Part shown: positions 22,436 through 33,584 of the stretch, piece after piece | How positions within the stretch are numbered: the stretch's first letter is position 1 | How the letters are laid out: each line of letters starts with the position of its first letter | Source of the DNA: Microdochium bolleyi | Lineage: Eukaryota; Ascomycota; Sordariomycetes; Xylariales; Microdochiaceae | Assembly: GCA_001566295.1 (NCBI GenBank) | Contig: KQ964265.1 | Location: forward strand, 434,001 to 498,000 | Direction: 5' to 3' | Length of the DNA: 64,000 bases | Position numbers and translations under genes: made by a program | Notes under the pieces: generated by a model | Databases searched by the model: none | What the model was told of the DNA's origin: nothing | What the model saw: only the letters and a program-made list of their open reading frames with translations

Positions 22436-23660
22436 GCACACAAGGAATAGCATAGATACAAAACACCAGACACCAGGAACAAGCGCTCACGTGCGTTCTC
22501 GGAGCGCAAGAGCACACGTTGGACCCAACATGTGTAACCGTGGATGTGACTACACGCAAGAATGCATCAGCGATGGTTGTGAATAGATGGATCCTCCCAG
22601 CATAATAACCAGTCGGCGGCTTGTGAAAATGCCCCTCCCTTAGCGTCGGCTCAAGATCGCAGTTTAATCGCCGCCTCGCATGATAATTGCCCCGCGATCA
22701 ATAACGCCAGTTGCGTGATCGGTCGGTCGTCGTGGATGCTGAAGCGACATGATTCTTGTGAAAAGGAACACAACAACCGGCAAAAGCGTCAAGGCATGTT
22801 TGGCACCCATGTAAAGGGTTTTCAGCACACAGCCAGAAGCTATCCCCCTAACTACATTCCCCTTGCGCAAGAAGCACGGCAGTAGACCCACCGCGGGTTG
22901 CAAATCGGCAGGCTGGAGCTGGCTGGGCAGCACGAGTCTGGGCCCAAGCTCCTTTTTCCTGTGAATGCAACCCCGCGGCCTGGACTCTTCTGGCTCTCCA
23001 GGTCCTGTGAATTGCCTGGCGCATGGCTTGCGACTGCGCGGGGATTTAGTAGATACCGTCCGTAGCAACAACGGACCTGACACGTTGACAGATCGGAGGA
23101 GAGCACGAGAGGGGTGGCTCTGCCAACATGTAGCCAGCGTGGCTCTGGAGTGAGGGATGAGGAGCAGGCGTGGCTAGAGCTCGCCATCGGCTCAACGGTC
23201 TAGAGCTATTGGATTCTACATGCCCTTATCTGGGCTGCTCCAAGGAGCGGCAGAGCCTGCCTGGTGACAATCGGAGAAGGCGGACCCCGGTCGGAGGGCG
23301 GCGCTGTGGGCTGGGCTTGGGGACTTGGGTTTGTGGGTGTCAAAGCCACTGCGCTCGCCGCCTTGGATTCCGCCCACCTGCACACGTCCAACGTCACCAA
23401 GCGTCCACCTGCTTTTCCGCACAACCACCACGCCCGCCTCCTCTCCTCCTCCGCTACCGCTACCGCTGCTGCCAGCCACCGCAACAGTATCTCGACAAGA
23501 GCACATCGCCTCTGTCCACGCCCGCGTCAACCACGAGCTCCAACAACTCGCCAATACTGAGCCTGTCTCTTTGTGCGCAGCCGCACGTTTCCTACCCGCC
23601 CGCGCCGAGCTCCCCGTTCCCCGACCTCACCTGGTCTTCGCCCTCGAACAGCCGCCCATC
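22436..23660. other. Intergenic / promoter of cornichon gene
   Basis: No gene recognised in 1.2 kb. The last 300 bases are strongly pyrimidine-rich, typical of the promoter and leader of a well-expressed fungal gene. Confidence 0.5.
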
Positions 23661-24443
23661 ATGTCCGGAGAAGCGTGGCTCTACCTCCTCGCTGTCCTTA
23701 TAAATGCCGTCAACCTCTTCCTCCAAGTCTTCTTCACCATCATGTACAGCGATCTGGAATGGTATGTCGCCTGCCCTGCCCGGCGCCCTCCACCGGCGCT
23801 GCGCAAGCATATATCCCGCTTGGGCATCACGAGCAGCCGAGGATCAGCTTGAGGACGACCTCTCCCGGTGCGCCTTCGGGCATGGCCAACAGAGAGAGCA
23901 CCGTCGCTAGCCTGACCAGCCTCGGTCCTTTGATGCAAACGTGGAAGTCACCGTTCTTGTGCTGACAGATGTCCGCCTCTCTAGCGACTACATCAACCCC
24001 ATCGACCTCTGCAACCGCCTCAACACCTACATCATTCCCGAGGCCGCCGTGCACGGAGTACTCACATTCTTGTTCCTGATCAACGGCTACTGGCTCGCGC
24101 TGGTGTTGAACCTGCCTCTGCTCGTCTGGAACGTCAAGAAGTACGTTGTCCCTTGCGTCACCGACGTGGGCGCCTGCTCGGCAAGAACTACCCGCTGACT
24201 TGTGCTGCTAGGATTTTCGAGAACACTCATCTCTTGGACGCCACCGAGATCTTCAGAAAGCTCAATGTGCACAAGAAGGTATGCACTGGTGGACCCGGAT
24301 TCTTGCCCTTTTAGTGGAAGACCACTCTGCTGACCATGACATGCCTGTAGGAATCGTTCATCAAGCTTGGCTTCCACCTGATCATGTTCTTCTTCTACCT
24401 GTACAGCATGATTGTCGCCCTCATCCGGGACGAGACTAAATAA
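23661..24443 (+). CDS. ERV14: Cornichon-family cargo receptor (Erv14)
   Basis: COPII cargo receptor for membrane proteins leaving the endoplasmic reticulum. Four exons, 23661-23761, 23985-24140, 24212-24278 and 24351-24443, give exactly 138 residues, the length of yeast Erv14. Three membrane segments are visible (about 5-28, 55-75 and 115-135). The cornichon signature SDLECDYINPIDLCNRLN crosses the first splice junction, and IFENTHLLDATEIFRKLN lies in exon 3. The first intron is long (223 nt) and contains a second CAG 11 bases before the TAG used; only the TAG keeps the conserved Cys-Asp-Tyr. Confidence 0.95.
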
Positions 24444-25396
24444 GCTACGCTGGCTTTCCCAACAGGACGGTGCGTCGGAACTGCACAGCCTGCGATAAGG
24501 TTATGCGCGAACGGTCGCTCTGGCCTGGGCCTGCAGGAGTTGGCATGCGCCAAGCAGCTCAATGCTGGCCACCGCCTCGCAGAAGCTGCGAGACGATTGC
24601 TACTTATGGATAACGAACCTGACCGCCGAATGCGCCCAGGCGCAATAGCAAGAGAGCTCAATTGGAATGACGGAATAATGACACAGCGGGTCTCCTCGCA
24701 TGAAGACCGCCGTAGACACGGAAGATGCACAGATAGAGATGCGGAAGAGCAGGAGGTCCGCATTTAGCTGAGGAGGAACGGGACAGAGGACGGAGGCACG
24801 CTCTCACGGGGTGGTCTCGTGCTGTCACTCATGCTCCGTTACGCGAGTACTGAATGAGCGCGAGACCTTGATGTGCGTGCCTGGAAGTGCACTCATGACT
24901 GCTTATGGAAAGAATACCCACGTTGAACATGACCCAATATAAAATGCCTTCTATGGCTGCACGGACATTGCTCAAGATCTTAAGAGCACTGGATCTCGAA
25001 CGGACCTTTTTCTGTTTGGGTCCAAATGTTGTGACGTGAGAGAGCTGCACGGACACCACATTGTGAACACAGCACGAGGCTGGGCTGCATGCGGCTCTGC
25101 GCCAGGAAAATTGTGGCACCAACCCCAGCAAGGCTGTGGAAGCTTCAGCTCGGGACAATCCACCACGAACAATCTGGAAGTACGGGAGCACCACACCTGC
25201 AACCGCATTCACACAGCAATACCCTGTTGGAAACGACAATCTGCGCATCGTGAGCTCGGCATCACGCGTCGACCCATTCGATAGATCCAACAGCATATCC
25301 CGGCAGCCCGGGCCGACCAGCGCAGCGCCCGAGGCGCAACCAGCCAAAATCCAAACACCTTCCAGAGCCCGTCTCTCGACCACCGACGACATCACG
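24444..25396. other. Intergenic / 5' leader of Prp17 gene
   Basis: No gene recognised. The reading frame of the Prp17 gene is open upstream to 25136, but that extension shows no conserved sequence and is taken as leader. Confidence 0.5.
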
Positions 25397-27016
25397 ATGG
25401 CCGACTTTGGGCAGTACCCAGCCAACATGGCGCCGCAGGACGCCCTGATTGTGCGCGAGAACACGGAAGCCGACCACGCCGTCGTGCCCTACACCGGCGA
25501 GGACCTCCTGCGGCCAAAGCTCGGCCCGGCGAACCCGTTCAAGGACGAGACGAGCACGATCGCACAGAGCGTCGGCCTGAAGCGCAAGAACGTGCTGACG
25601 GGCACGGCCGAGGAGACGTTTGTCAGCGAGCACACATTCCGCAGCAAGCACCGCGCGATAGAACGGCGCGGCGGGCCCGATCGCGTGCACCAGACCGGCA
25701 CGGAGATCAAGAGCGAGGCGGCGAGCCTGCGCAAGACGCGGGAGGGCAAGGGCAACGCGCTGATCGCCGACGGCGACGGGGCGTACGTGGGACCCTGGGC
25801 GCGGTACAAGCGCGACGAGTACGAGGAGGTCGGCGGCGACGAGGAGATTGGCAGCGACGAGGAGGTCGAGTACGTCTACGAGGACGAGGACGAGCGCGGA
25901 GATGTCGTGGCCAGCGGGACGGTTGTGGCGGCGCCCGCGGGCGCGATCGAGCACCGCCGCGAGGTCGAGGCGCTGGGCGACGAGACGACGACGTTCCACG
26001 GCGACAGCATGTACGACTACCAGGGCCGCACGTACATGCACATCCCGCAGGACCTGGACATCGACCTGCGCAAGGATCCTGGCGAGGTCACCAATTTCAT
26101 CCCGAAGAAGCTGGTGCACACATGGAAGAACCACGGCGGGAAAGCCGTCACGGCGCTGCGCTTCTTCCCGCGCGCGGGTCACTTGCTGCTGTCGTCAGGT
26201 GCGGACTGCACTGTCAAGATCTGGGACGTATATCACAACCGGTCGCTGCTGCGGACGTTCTCGGGTCACAGCAAGGCAGTCTCGGACATATCCTTCAACA
26301 TTGACGGCACGAGGTTTGTATCGTCCTCGTTCGATCGGCAGATGAAGCTCTGGGACACGGAAACCGGCACGTGCATCAGCAAGTTCAGCACCGGCAAGAC
26401 GCCGCACTGCCTGCAGTTCTACCCGGGCCCGGAGCACTCGCACGAGTTCCTCGCCGGCATGTCGGACAAGAAGATTGTGCAGTTCGACACGCGCACGCGC
26501 GAGCAGGTGCAGGAGTACGACCAGCACCTCAACGCCATCAACACCATCACCTTTGTCGACCAGAACCGGCGCTTCATGACGACCTCGGACGACAAGTCGC
26601 TGCGCGCGTGGGACTACGGCATCCCCGTACCCATCAAGTACATTGCCGAGCCGTACATGTACCCGATGACGCGCGCCGCGCCGCACCCTAGCGGCAAGTA
26701 CGTCGCGTTCCAGTCCTCGGACAACCAGATTGTGGTGTACGGCGCGACCGACAAGTTCCGGCAGAACCGCAAGAAGGCGTACCGGGGCCACAACAACGCC
26801 GGCACGGCGATTGACATCAGCATCTCGCCCGACGGGCAGTTCCTGGCCAGCGGCGACACGGCTGGCTTTGTGTGCTTCTGGGACTGGAAGACGTGCAAGA
26901 TGTACCACAAGCTGCCCGCAGGCGAGTCGGCCATCAGCTGCGTGCAGTGGCACCCGCAGGAGACGAGCAAGGTCGCTGCGGCGGGGGCGGACGGGACCAT
27001 CCGGTACTGGGATTAG
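25397..27016 (+). CDS. PRP17: Pre-mRNA splicing factor Prp17/CDC40 (WD40)
   Basis: Spliceosomal WD40 protein acting at the second catalytic step. The gene is intronless, 539 residues from the ATG at 25397 (ACGATGG context). An ATG 261 bases upstream is in frame, but the added residues are not family-like. The N-terminal part carries the GPANPF segment and the ALIADGDGAYVGPWARYKRDEYEE-type region typical of Prp17, followed by an acidic stretch. Seven WD repeats fill residues about 240-539, with clear VKIWDVY, MKLWDTE, LRAWDYG and TIRYWD ends; the last repeat runs to the stop codon. A 306-codon antisense frame is a shadow. Confidence 0.93.
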   Translation: MADFGQYPANMAPQDALIVRENTEADHAVVPYTGEDLLRPKLGPANPFKDETSTIAQSVGLKRKNVLTGTAEETFVSEHTFRSKHRAIERRGGPDRVHQTGTEIKSEAASLRKTREGKGNALIADGDGAYVGPWARYKRDEYEEVGGDEEIGSDEEVEYVYEDEDERGDVVASGTVVAAPAGAIEHRREVEALGDETTTFHGDSMYDYQGRTYMHIPQDLDIDLRKDPGEVTNFIPKKLVHTWKNHGGKAVTALRFFPRAGHLLLSSGADCTVKIWDVYHNRSLLRTFSGHSKAVSDISFNIDGTRFVSSSFDRQMKLWDTETGTCISKFSTGKTPHCLQFYPGPEHSHEFLAGMSDKKIVQFDTRTREQVQEYDQHLNAINTITFVDQNRRFMTTSDDKSLRAWDYGIPVPIKYIAEPYMYPMTRAAPHPSGKYVAFQSSDNQIVVYGATDKFRQNRKKAYRGHNNAGTAIDISISPDGQFLASGDTAGFVCFWDWKTCKMYHKLPAGESAISCVQWHPQETSKVAAAGADGTIRYWD

Positions 27017-29705
27017 AGGAAGGGGGAAAGCATTCACTGGGTTGTTAGAGAAGTAGAGATTTCTAGTGTATTATCGGCATTGTCCTGGCGTTGGGGGCGC
27101 AGATTCCTCGAGAAGAATGAGATCATTTGAGATTCCTCTGGAACTTTTTGCGTTGGCATAATATGTCGTCTCGCTGTGCACTTGTAGGCATTCCGTGCTT
27201 GTTTTACTTGGTTTCCCTTGATTTTTCACCTCCCTCTCTTAGTCGGATTATTGTGTACTTTTTCAAAGAATACAGGACCAAGAGTCCCCACGCCGAATAA
27301 GAACCAACACAATACACATGTCAACATGTTTCAAGCACCTCGAAGCGTATGTCTGGACGACGTCCAGATCCAAAAGCCCAAACGAGCGTCCTCTAGCTGT
27401 CCTGATCAGGTAATCTTGCATGTCTTGCAAACCTCTGGCCTGTCCACCATCCGCCATCCCGCAACATCCGCCCAGGGGGCGAACGGGCTGACTGCAGGGA
27501 CCGCCCCCAAAACCGGCATGCCCTTCGTGCCCAAGCAGTACTGGGCCTTTATTGGGGGCTGGATACCTGCTGCACATTGCAGGAAGGGCCATGAGCAGTA
27601 ATGTCACCCCAGCGTGTTGGGCTATCACAACAGTCCTGTGCTCTAGTCCGGCGTGGCGGGCCGTGTTGCTTTGTAATGGCCAGGTCTTCCTAGAATCTTC
27701 TCACGACTTTTGAGGGTCCGTATCCCACTGTCATGTACGACCACCCAACCTGGAAACGCACAGACACCTCGTGCACCACGCGACATAGCTTCTGGAGGCA
27801 AAGATATTACTCCATGGAGATCGGTCAACAAGTCCAGATGTCTAGGGTGCCTGAAGATGTCGCTGCTCACAACAAGCAGGGCATACAACAAGCCACCACC
27901 CACCCACCCCTGCGAGTCAGCCGCGGAGAAGCACCCTTGGACAAGCTGGACAGGCGGCCGTGCTTGGTGATCAGCAGGCCGGACCTGGGTTCTGGAAGGT
28001 GTGTGTGCTGCTCATGTCCCTCGTAGGCTCTGTCCGGATTGGCCCCCGGCCAGCGAATCCGCATCCAGCGAGTGGCCAGCCAGCACGGAGCAGCCCATCC
28101 AGAAAGCGCGAGCGGAGCAGTGTAACACCAGAGACAGGAATGGACAGAATCTCGTCCACCCATCAGCGACGCGCATGGTTTTATTCTGCGGGGTAAGGTT
28201 TCCTTCCTCGGCGCTGTCTCTTTGGGCGTTCGGAAGGACCCCGTCTTTCCTTCCCCAGGATGCAAAGGTAGAGAGTCAGACAAGGTTCAGTGCGGAGACG
28301 CTTCTGACAAGTCCAGCAGCGTCTGGAGAGTCGCGTGGCCCTGGGCCCGGGTATTCCACTTGTTGCTCGCAGGGAGGCAGCAGGTGCAGCACGGCCAGAG
28401 CAGTAACACACCAGCGGCGAGAAAATTGCCATCAAGGGGTCATACGATCTTGGTTGTTGTGGTGGGCCATGCTGGGAATGCGAAGTCAGCACAGCCAACC
28501 GCAAGGGCCACACGGCTCGTGGGCCGGCGACCGCCTTGCTGACCGTAGTGCAATGTATCCGAGACTCTCTTGATCTCCTCGGTGCCAAGACAGAATATGT
28601 GATGTGCCTCGGCGTGGGACATCAATGCGCTGGAATCACAATCTCACCAGTGGAGATCCCGCTCCCTGCCTGCACCTCTCGGCCCTGAGCAGCTCGGCGC
28701 TGCAACTTGTCAACAAACATGGCTACAGTCACAAGAGGTAGGCCAACAGCCATGCTCCTCCGTCGTGCTCGGGTCCGAGACTCGGAAAGCCGGGGGTGGA
28801 CCTTGCCACGAGCATTTCGCCATGCTCGCGCGCTGTGGACTTGACTGTCACACCACGTTGGATGCGGCTGACCACTCTCGGCTGGGCAAGCCGACGTCCG
28901 CCCAAGCCTTTCTTGGGTGGCTTATTCCCGCGTGCTTAACCCTGGCTCGGCGTTCTGGGCACCGCCTGAAGACGACGTTGCGGGGATTTTCCTGGGCTGG
29001 GCGCGTGCTGGGCGAGCTGGGCACCGCGGGCCGGGGCTTGGGCGGCCCGCCAACACACGCGACTTTGACATCCCACCGCGCCGGATCTGGGAAAAGATGG
29101 GATTGCTGCCTGGGGTAACCGACTCGCCCAAGACTCTGGGGTTCTGGGGTTGGTGCTCGTGATTCGGCCCGTCTCGAGCACAGCTGTCTTACCCCTGAGC
29201 GACATGGCCGGGCGGCGGTCCATACGGGCAGACTGGACAGACCGTGATGGGCGGTTCCGGTGCCTTGCCTGGGCTCGCCTGCGGCCGCCGGCTGATGAGC
29301 TGGGTGGCTGACCTAGAGGCGGATCCCTCGAGCTCTGCTTTTAGCCGGTTGGGGATTCATACTCCCGCATTGCCCCAAGCTGAGTAGCCTGCCCCAGCTC
29401 CGGGACCTGGGGACCTGGGGAACCCATAGAAAACCCCAGTCTTATTTGCGTGCACGTGGACGCAGCAGGACTTGTGTGGCAGCAATTACCCGATCCGGGT
29501 TTTCTCGGTGACTGCCGGCTGCTCCGTCCCGCGGCCTCGTCTGTGAGTCTTTGCGATTCTTGCAGTACATATTCAGCGACTGCTCCTCCCCGGGATGCTC
29601 GCAGCTTGACCCCTTCTTCCCTTGCTCTCCCAGGTCCCCCTGGAACCCGACGACAACTCCTCCACGACAGCTGCTCTCTTGCAGACCCGTGCCACCACCG
29701 CCACC
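27017..29705. other. Long intergenic region upstream of the sugar transporter
   Basis: About 2.7 kb. Short open frames on both strands show no domain, conserved exon pattern or signal peptide. Likely the 3' region of the Prp17 gene plus an extended promoter of the transporter. No repeats or transposon ends seen. Confidence 0.5.
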
Positions 29706-31698
29706 ATGAACACCGAAAAGACAAAGGGCCATGCGGCCGACCCCATCGTCACCCAGCTGGTGGCCGAGGACCACGTCCCCTGGTGGAAGAAGCCCAACTT
29801 GCGCATGATGTATGTCTGGCTCTTCATCTGCTGCATGGGCGTCGAAATCACCTCCGGCTTCGACTCGCAGCTGCTCAACACGCTGCAGTACTCGGACATT
29901 TTCAACAGATGTATGTATTGCCCGCCTCCCACCTGTATCTGCGGGCCATTCTCTGACCAGTGATATCCGGTGCAGACTTTGGAAATGGCTACATCAGCCC
30001 CAAGACCAACAAGCCCGACATCCAGCCCAGTCTGCTGGGCTTCATGAACGCCTGCTACCAGCTTGGCACCATCTTCGCCGTCCCCATCGCCCCCTGGCTC
30101 AACGACAGGTTTGGCCGTAGATGGTCCATCATGTCTGGTTCTCTCATCATGATGTTGGGCGCTCTCATCCAGGGTTTCGCCCAGCACGGTATGTCTTTGA
30201 CCCTGAAAACCTCCTCGCACAACGGCCTTTGCTGACCATCCTGCGCAGTCGCCATGTACATCATTGCCCGTATGATCCTCGGTGTCGGTATCCTCTTTGC
30301 CATCATCGGCGGCTCCGCCCTGATTGGAGAGCTCGCCCACCCTAAGGAGCGTGCTGTCTTGACATCCTTCTTCAACGCGTCCTACTTCCTCGGCGCTATC
30401 CTCGCTGCCGGTATTGCTCTTGGCACGGTTGAGATCAAGAGCGACTGGGCCTGGAGACTTCCTTCTCTCCTGCAGATCGCCCCCTCGGTCTTGCAGGTGG
30501 CTACTGTCTTGTAAGCTCGCATCCCCTCCTGTTCCCCCCGCAAGCCCGCCTCGCCTTTTCCAACGCGTGTATGCTAACGGCAACCCAGCCTCCTTCCCGA
30601 GAGCCCTAGATGGCTGGTTAGCCACGACCGGGACGACGAGGCGCTTGCGATTCTCGCCAAGTACCACGCCGAAGGTGACAGGGAGTCCCTCCTGGTCAAG
30701 GCTGAGATGGAGCAGATCCGCACTACCATCAAGCTTGAGCAGGAGAGCGCCAAGCAGACCTGGTGGTCCGTCATCTCGGCCCCGGGCATGCGCCGCCGTT
30801 TCGTCGTCACCATCTTCCTCGGCCTCTTCACCCAACTGTCTGGCAACTCGCTCATCTCGTACTACTCGAACCTGCTCTACGAGATGATGGGCTACACCAA
30901 CTCGTACGCCAAGACCCGCATCAACATTGCCTACCAGTGCTGGTCTCTGCTCACTGCCGTCGTCATCGCCATCTTCGTCACGAGATTCAAGCGTCGCCAC
31001 GCCTTCATGACGTCCGCAGCTCTCATGCTCTGCGTCTTCACCGCCATGACGGTCTCGTTCTACAACCTTCAGGTGGCCAAGGACAACGGAACGACCAATG
31101 CCGCCGCGGGTATTGCGGCATTGTTCTTCTACTTCTCGTACCAGCCGACGTACAACATCGGCAACAACGCTCTGACCTACAGTGAGTGAACCCCCCCAAC
31201 CGTCAAACCTTTTCGTACCCTATTAGCATCATCGTCATTCTAACCATCGCCTTCTCTCCGCAGCTTACCTCCTCGAGCTCTGGCCCTACGGACAGCGCAC
31301 CCGCGGTATCGGTATCCAGCAGATGTTCGGAAAGTGCGGCCTGTTCTTCTCCAACAACGTCAACCCCTACGCCCTCACCGCCATCGGCTGGAAGTACATG
31401 GCCGTCTACTGCGGCTGGATCGCGTTTGAGTTCCTCATTGTGTTTTTCCTCTACCCCGAGACCCAGGGCCGCACCCTCGAGGAGCTTGCTTTCTGTAAGT
31501 CTTTTGCTGCCGTGTCCCCGCTCTGTCGCCTTGCCGAGTCCCTAGCAGCCTGGCTAACCGCTTCGTCTTTTTCTCAACAACACAGTGTTCGAGGGCGACG
31601 ACCTCAACAACCAGGCCACCGCGGCTGTGGAGAAGCGCATCCACGGCGACGCCATCAACCCCACCGTCAGCATCGAGGAGAAGCGCGCCGGCGTCTAA
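29706..31698 (+). CDS. MFS sugar transporter (hexose/lactose permease type)
   Basis: Plasma-membrane sugar:proton symporter or facilitator of the sugar porter family. Six exons, 29706-29910, 29976-30188, 30249-30510, 30589-31181, 31264-31494 and 31586-31698, give 538 residues with about twelve membrane segments. Family motifs are intact: DRFGRRW after helix 2, PESPRWL after helix 6, YxPTYNIGNNALTY in helix 7-8, and PETQGRTLEEL after helix 12. All five introns are short with standard GT..AG ends. The closest remembered relatives are fungal lactose/hexose permeases (FDSQLLNTLQ after helix 1); the sugar cannot be told from sequence. It stands alone with no sugar hydrolase beside it; the lyase gene is 16 kb away. 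Confidence 0.92.
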
Positions 31699-32079
31699 GT
31701 CTGTGCGAACGGCACGCGCAAGCGCCAGTGACCATGAATACCCTGATCTCTCTTCAGCACATGGGCAGCGGTCGAATCTTTGTAATAATTTGGCAATGAA
31801 CTTTTGCTGGTCTTGAAAAAGGGGCCTGGGTCCTCTGGGGATTGGCTGCCACCTGACGGCCTCCCTTCGCGGTCCCGGCTTTTTCTCAACGACGTGTTAG
31901 TGGTGCCAAGGTCTTTAGTCTTGACCATATCTTCGAAGCAATTGATACCATTCATTCGTTATCTATCGGTGTACGAAACAGCACTTGTGCACTCCCGAGT
32001 CACTGTAATTATGCATGCATCCTCGAGGAAACACTCGTGTGGCAAAGAACCCTTTGCCTCTATTCAGCGCCCGTGTCTA
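31699..32079. other. Intergenic, no gene seen
   Basis: 3' region of the sugar transporter gene. Nothing recognised. Confidence 0.5.
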
Positions 32080-32470
32080 ACCAGCCGAAGTAACCCCTGC
32101 TCGTGCCCGAGCTCAAGGGCAGGCTGATGAAAGTTCATGTACAGCATGCCGGCCTTGGGCGTGGCACGGTCCGCCAGCACATCGTTCTGCGCCGCCTGCC
32201 CGAGCAGCCCGAGGTCGCGGGTCGTGTCCATGACCTGCCGTGTCCCTCTGCACACCGCAGACCTTGGACATGCTTGATGTCCACCGAGGCCACGCGGCCC
32301 TTGGCGAGGCCAATGCTGATGTGCGAGCTCGACTTGCCACTCCGCGAAGATGAAGTCCACGTTGTTGAAGAACGACACGCTGCCCTCGCCCTGAGGGATT
32401 ACACTGGGAACAATGCACGAAACCTGGAGCAGGACCCTGATGGCTCGCATATTTCTCCCTCATCCTGTTC
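32080..32470 (-). pseudogene. Possible decayed coding segment, family not recognised
   Basis: Minus-strand blocks show coding-like codon use but lie in different frames: one reads VDFIFAEWQ, the next (shifted by one base) SSSHISIGLAKGRVASVDIK, and a third starting after a CAG reads VMDTTRDLGLLGQAAQ and MLYMNFHQPALELG. No intron with good ends joins the first two, so a frameshift is the simplest reading. The parent family is not identified. It could also be an active gene with an unusual intron, or chance. Confidence 0.3.
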
Positions 32471-33584
32471 GGGCTAGCCATCTCCTCCCCCGTCAGGCCC
32501 TGTGCCTTTTAGCGCAGAGGCGGATCATCTCTGCGTCCTTGTCGACCTGCTGCTATAGGGCACTCCCTCTCAACCTGGTCCTTGCCATCTTCCCAGCAGA
32601 TTCGCGTTCGCGGCCCTGCGGCTCTTGATCTCGACCCGATGCTGGTAGAGACGCTGCTCGAATAAGCAGCGCTTTTCGTCGTCTTCTTTCCCGCGTGAGC
32701 TGCTTCCCCTGAGCCTGCTTGGTCTTTTCCTCGCGTGCAATTCCGTCCGCCCGCCGAGGTCTGGGTCCCCCTCAGACATAATTACATCCTCAGACTCAGG
32801 CTCTATCTACAGCTGAGGGGACTCCTCGCTTTTTCCGGCTGGCATGTCAATGTGTGGAAAGCTCCGAGGTGGGACTGAGAATGGCCCGCCGAGTCATAAA
32901 CGACATAAGTGACGCACGACTGGGTTATCTACCACGCGGGAAGTTGTGCAGCTCCATACGTGAGCGCTGTATCAGGACTCATGGCGAGACGATATCGATC
33001 TGATTGCCACGCTTGCTATATTGACCGTTATGACCTCCGCCAACTATGGTATGAAGCCATCATGGCTCTCCAGTCATGAATATCTTCTCGACTCTGTTCA
33101 CTTCGCGAACCTCCAATTTAACAAATTCACTGATCGTGCCACTATCGTCCGATGGTTTTCCGGGAAGGCGAGCGTACGTCCTCGCGTTGCTGGGGTAGGC
33201 GCGCCGGAGGGCTCGATGGCCGTTGAGCTGCGCATTCAGCACCAATGTGAGCAGGGTACCGCAGTCCCACACCGAGTCGAAGAATCAGCTCCCTACGTGT
33301 ATGCTACCGCGAAGCATCGGAAGCGAGGTACCTTGCATGTAAGTGGAAGTCGAGGGGTTGTGGGATCGGGAAGGGTGGAGGTTGGAGCCGAAAATAGACT
33401 CTCGGAAACGCATCTTGCTCACCCGGCGTGCTACATCAATCGCGGATAACTCGGGAGCTCAGCAGCAGCAGTGATATTAGTGTCTTGGTCCGATGTATTT
33501 ATTACTTGAACTTTCCCAAAGACCTCTTCAACGTCGGAGAAAAGACTAGTACAACAGGTCAGACCATTTGGTAGGAGAAGCACC
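32471..33584. other. Intergenic, no gene seen
   Basis: Lies between the decayed segment and the hydrolase gene. Nothing recognised apart from short unsupported open frames; contains the hydrolase promoter. Confidence 0.5.

Noticed and set aside
25262..26182. 306-codon antisense frame over the Prp17 gene
   Set aside because: Leu/Val/Arg-rich shadow of the acidic plus-strand protein.
29573..31000. 475-codon antisense frame over the sugar transporter
   Set aside because: Runs across the transporter's introns and exons alike and has Asp/Glu-rich low-complexity composition with no motif; a composition shadow.
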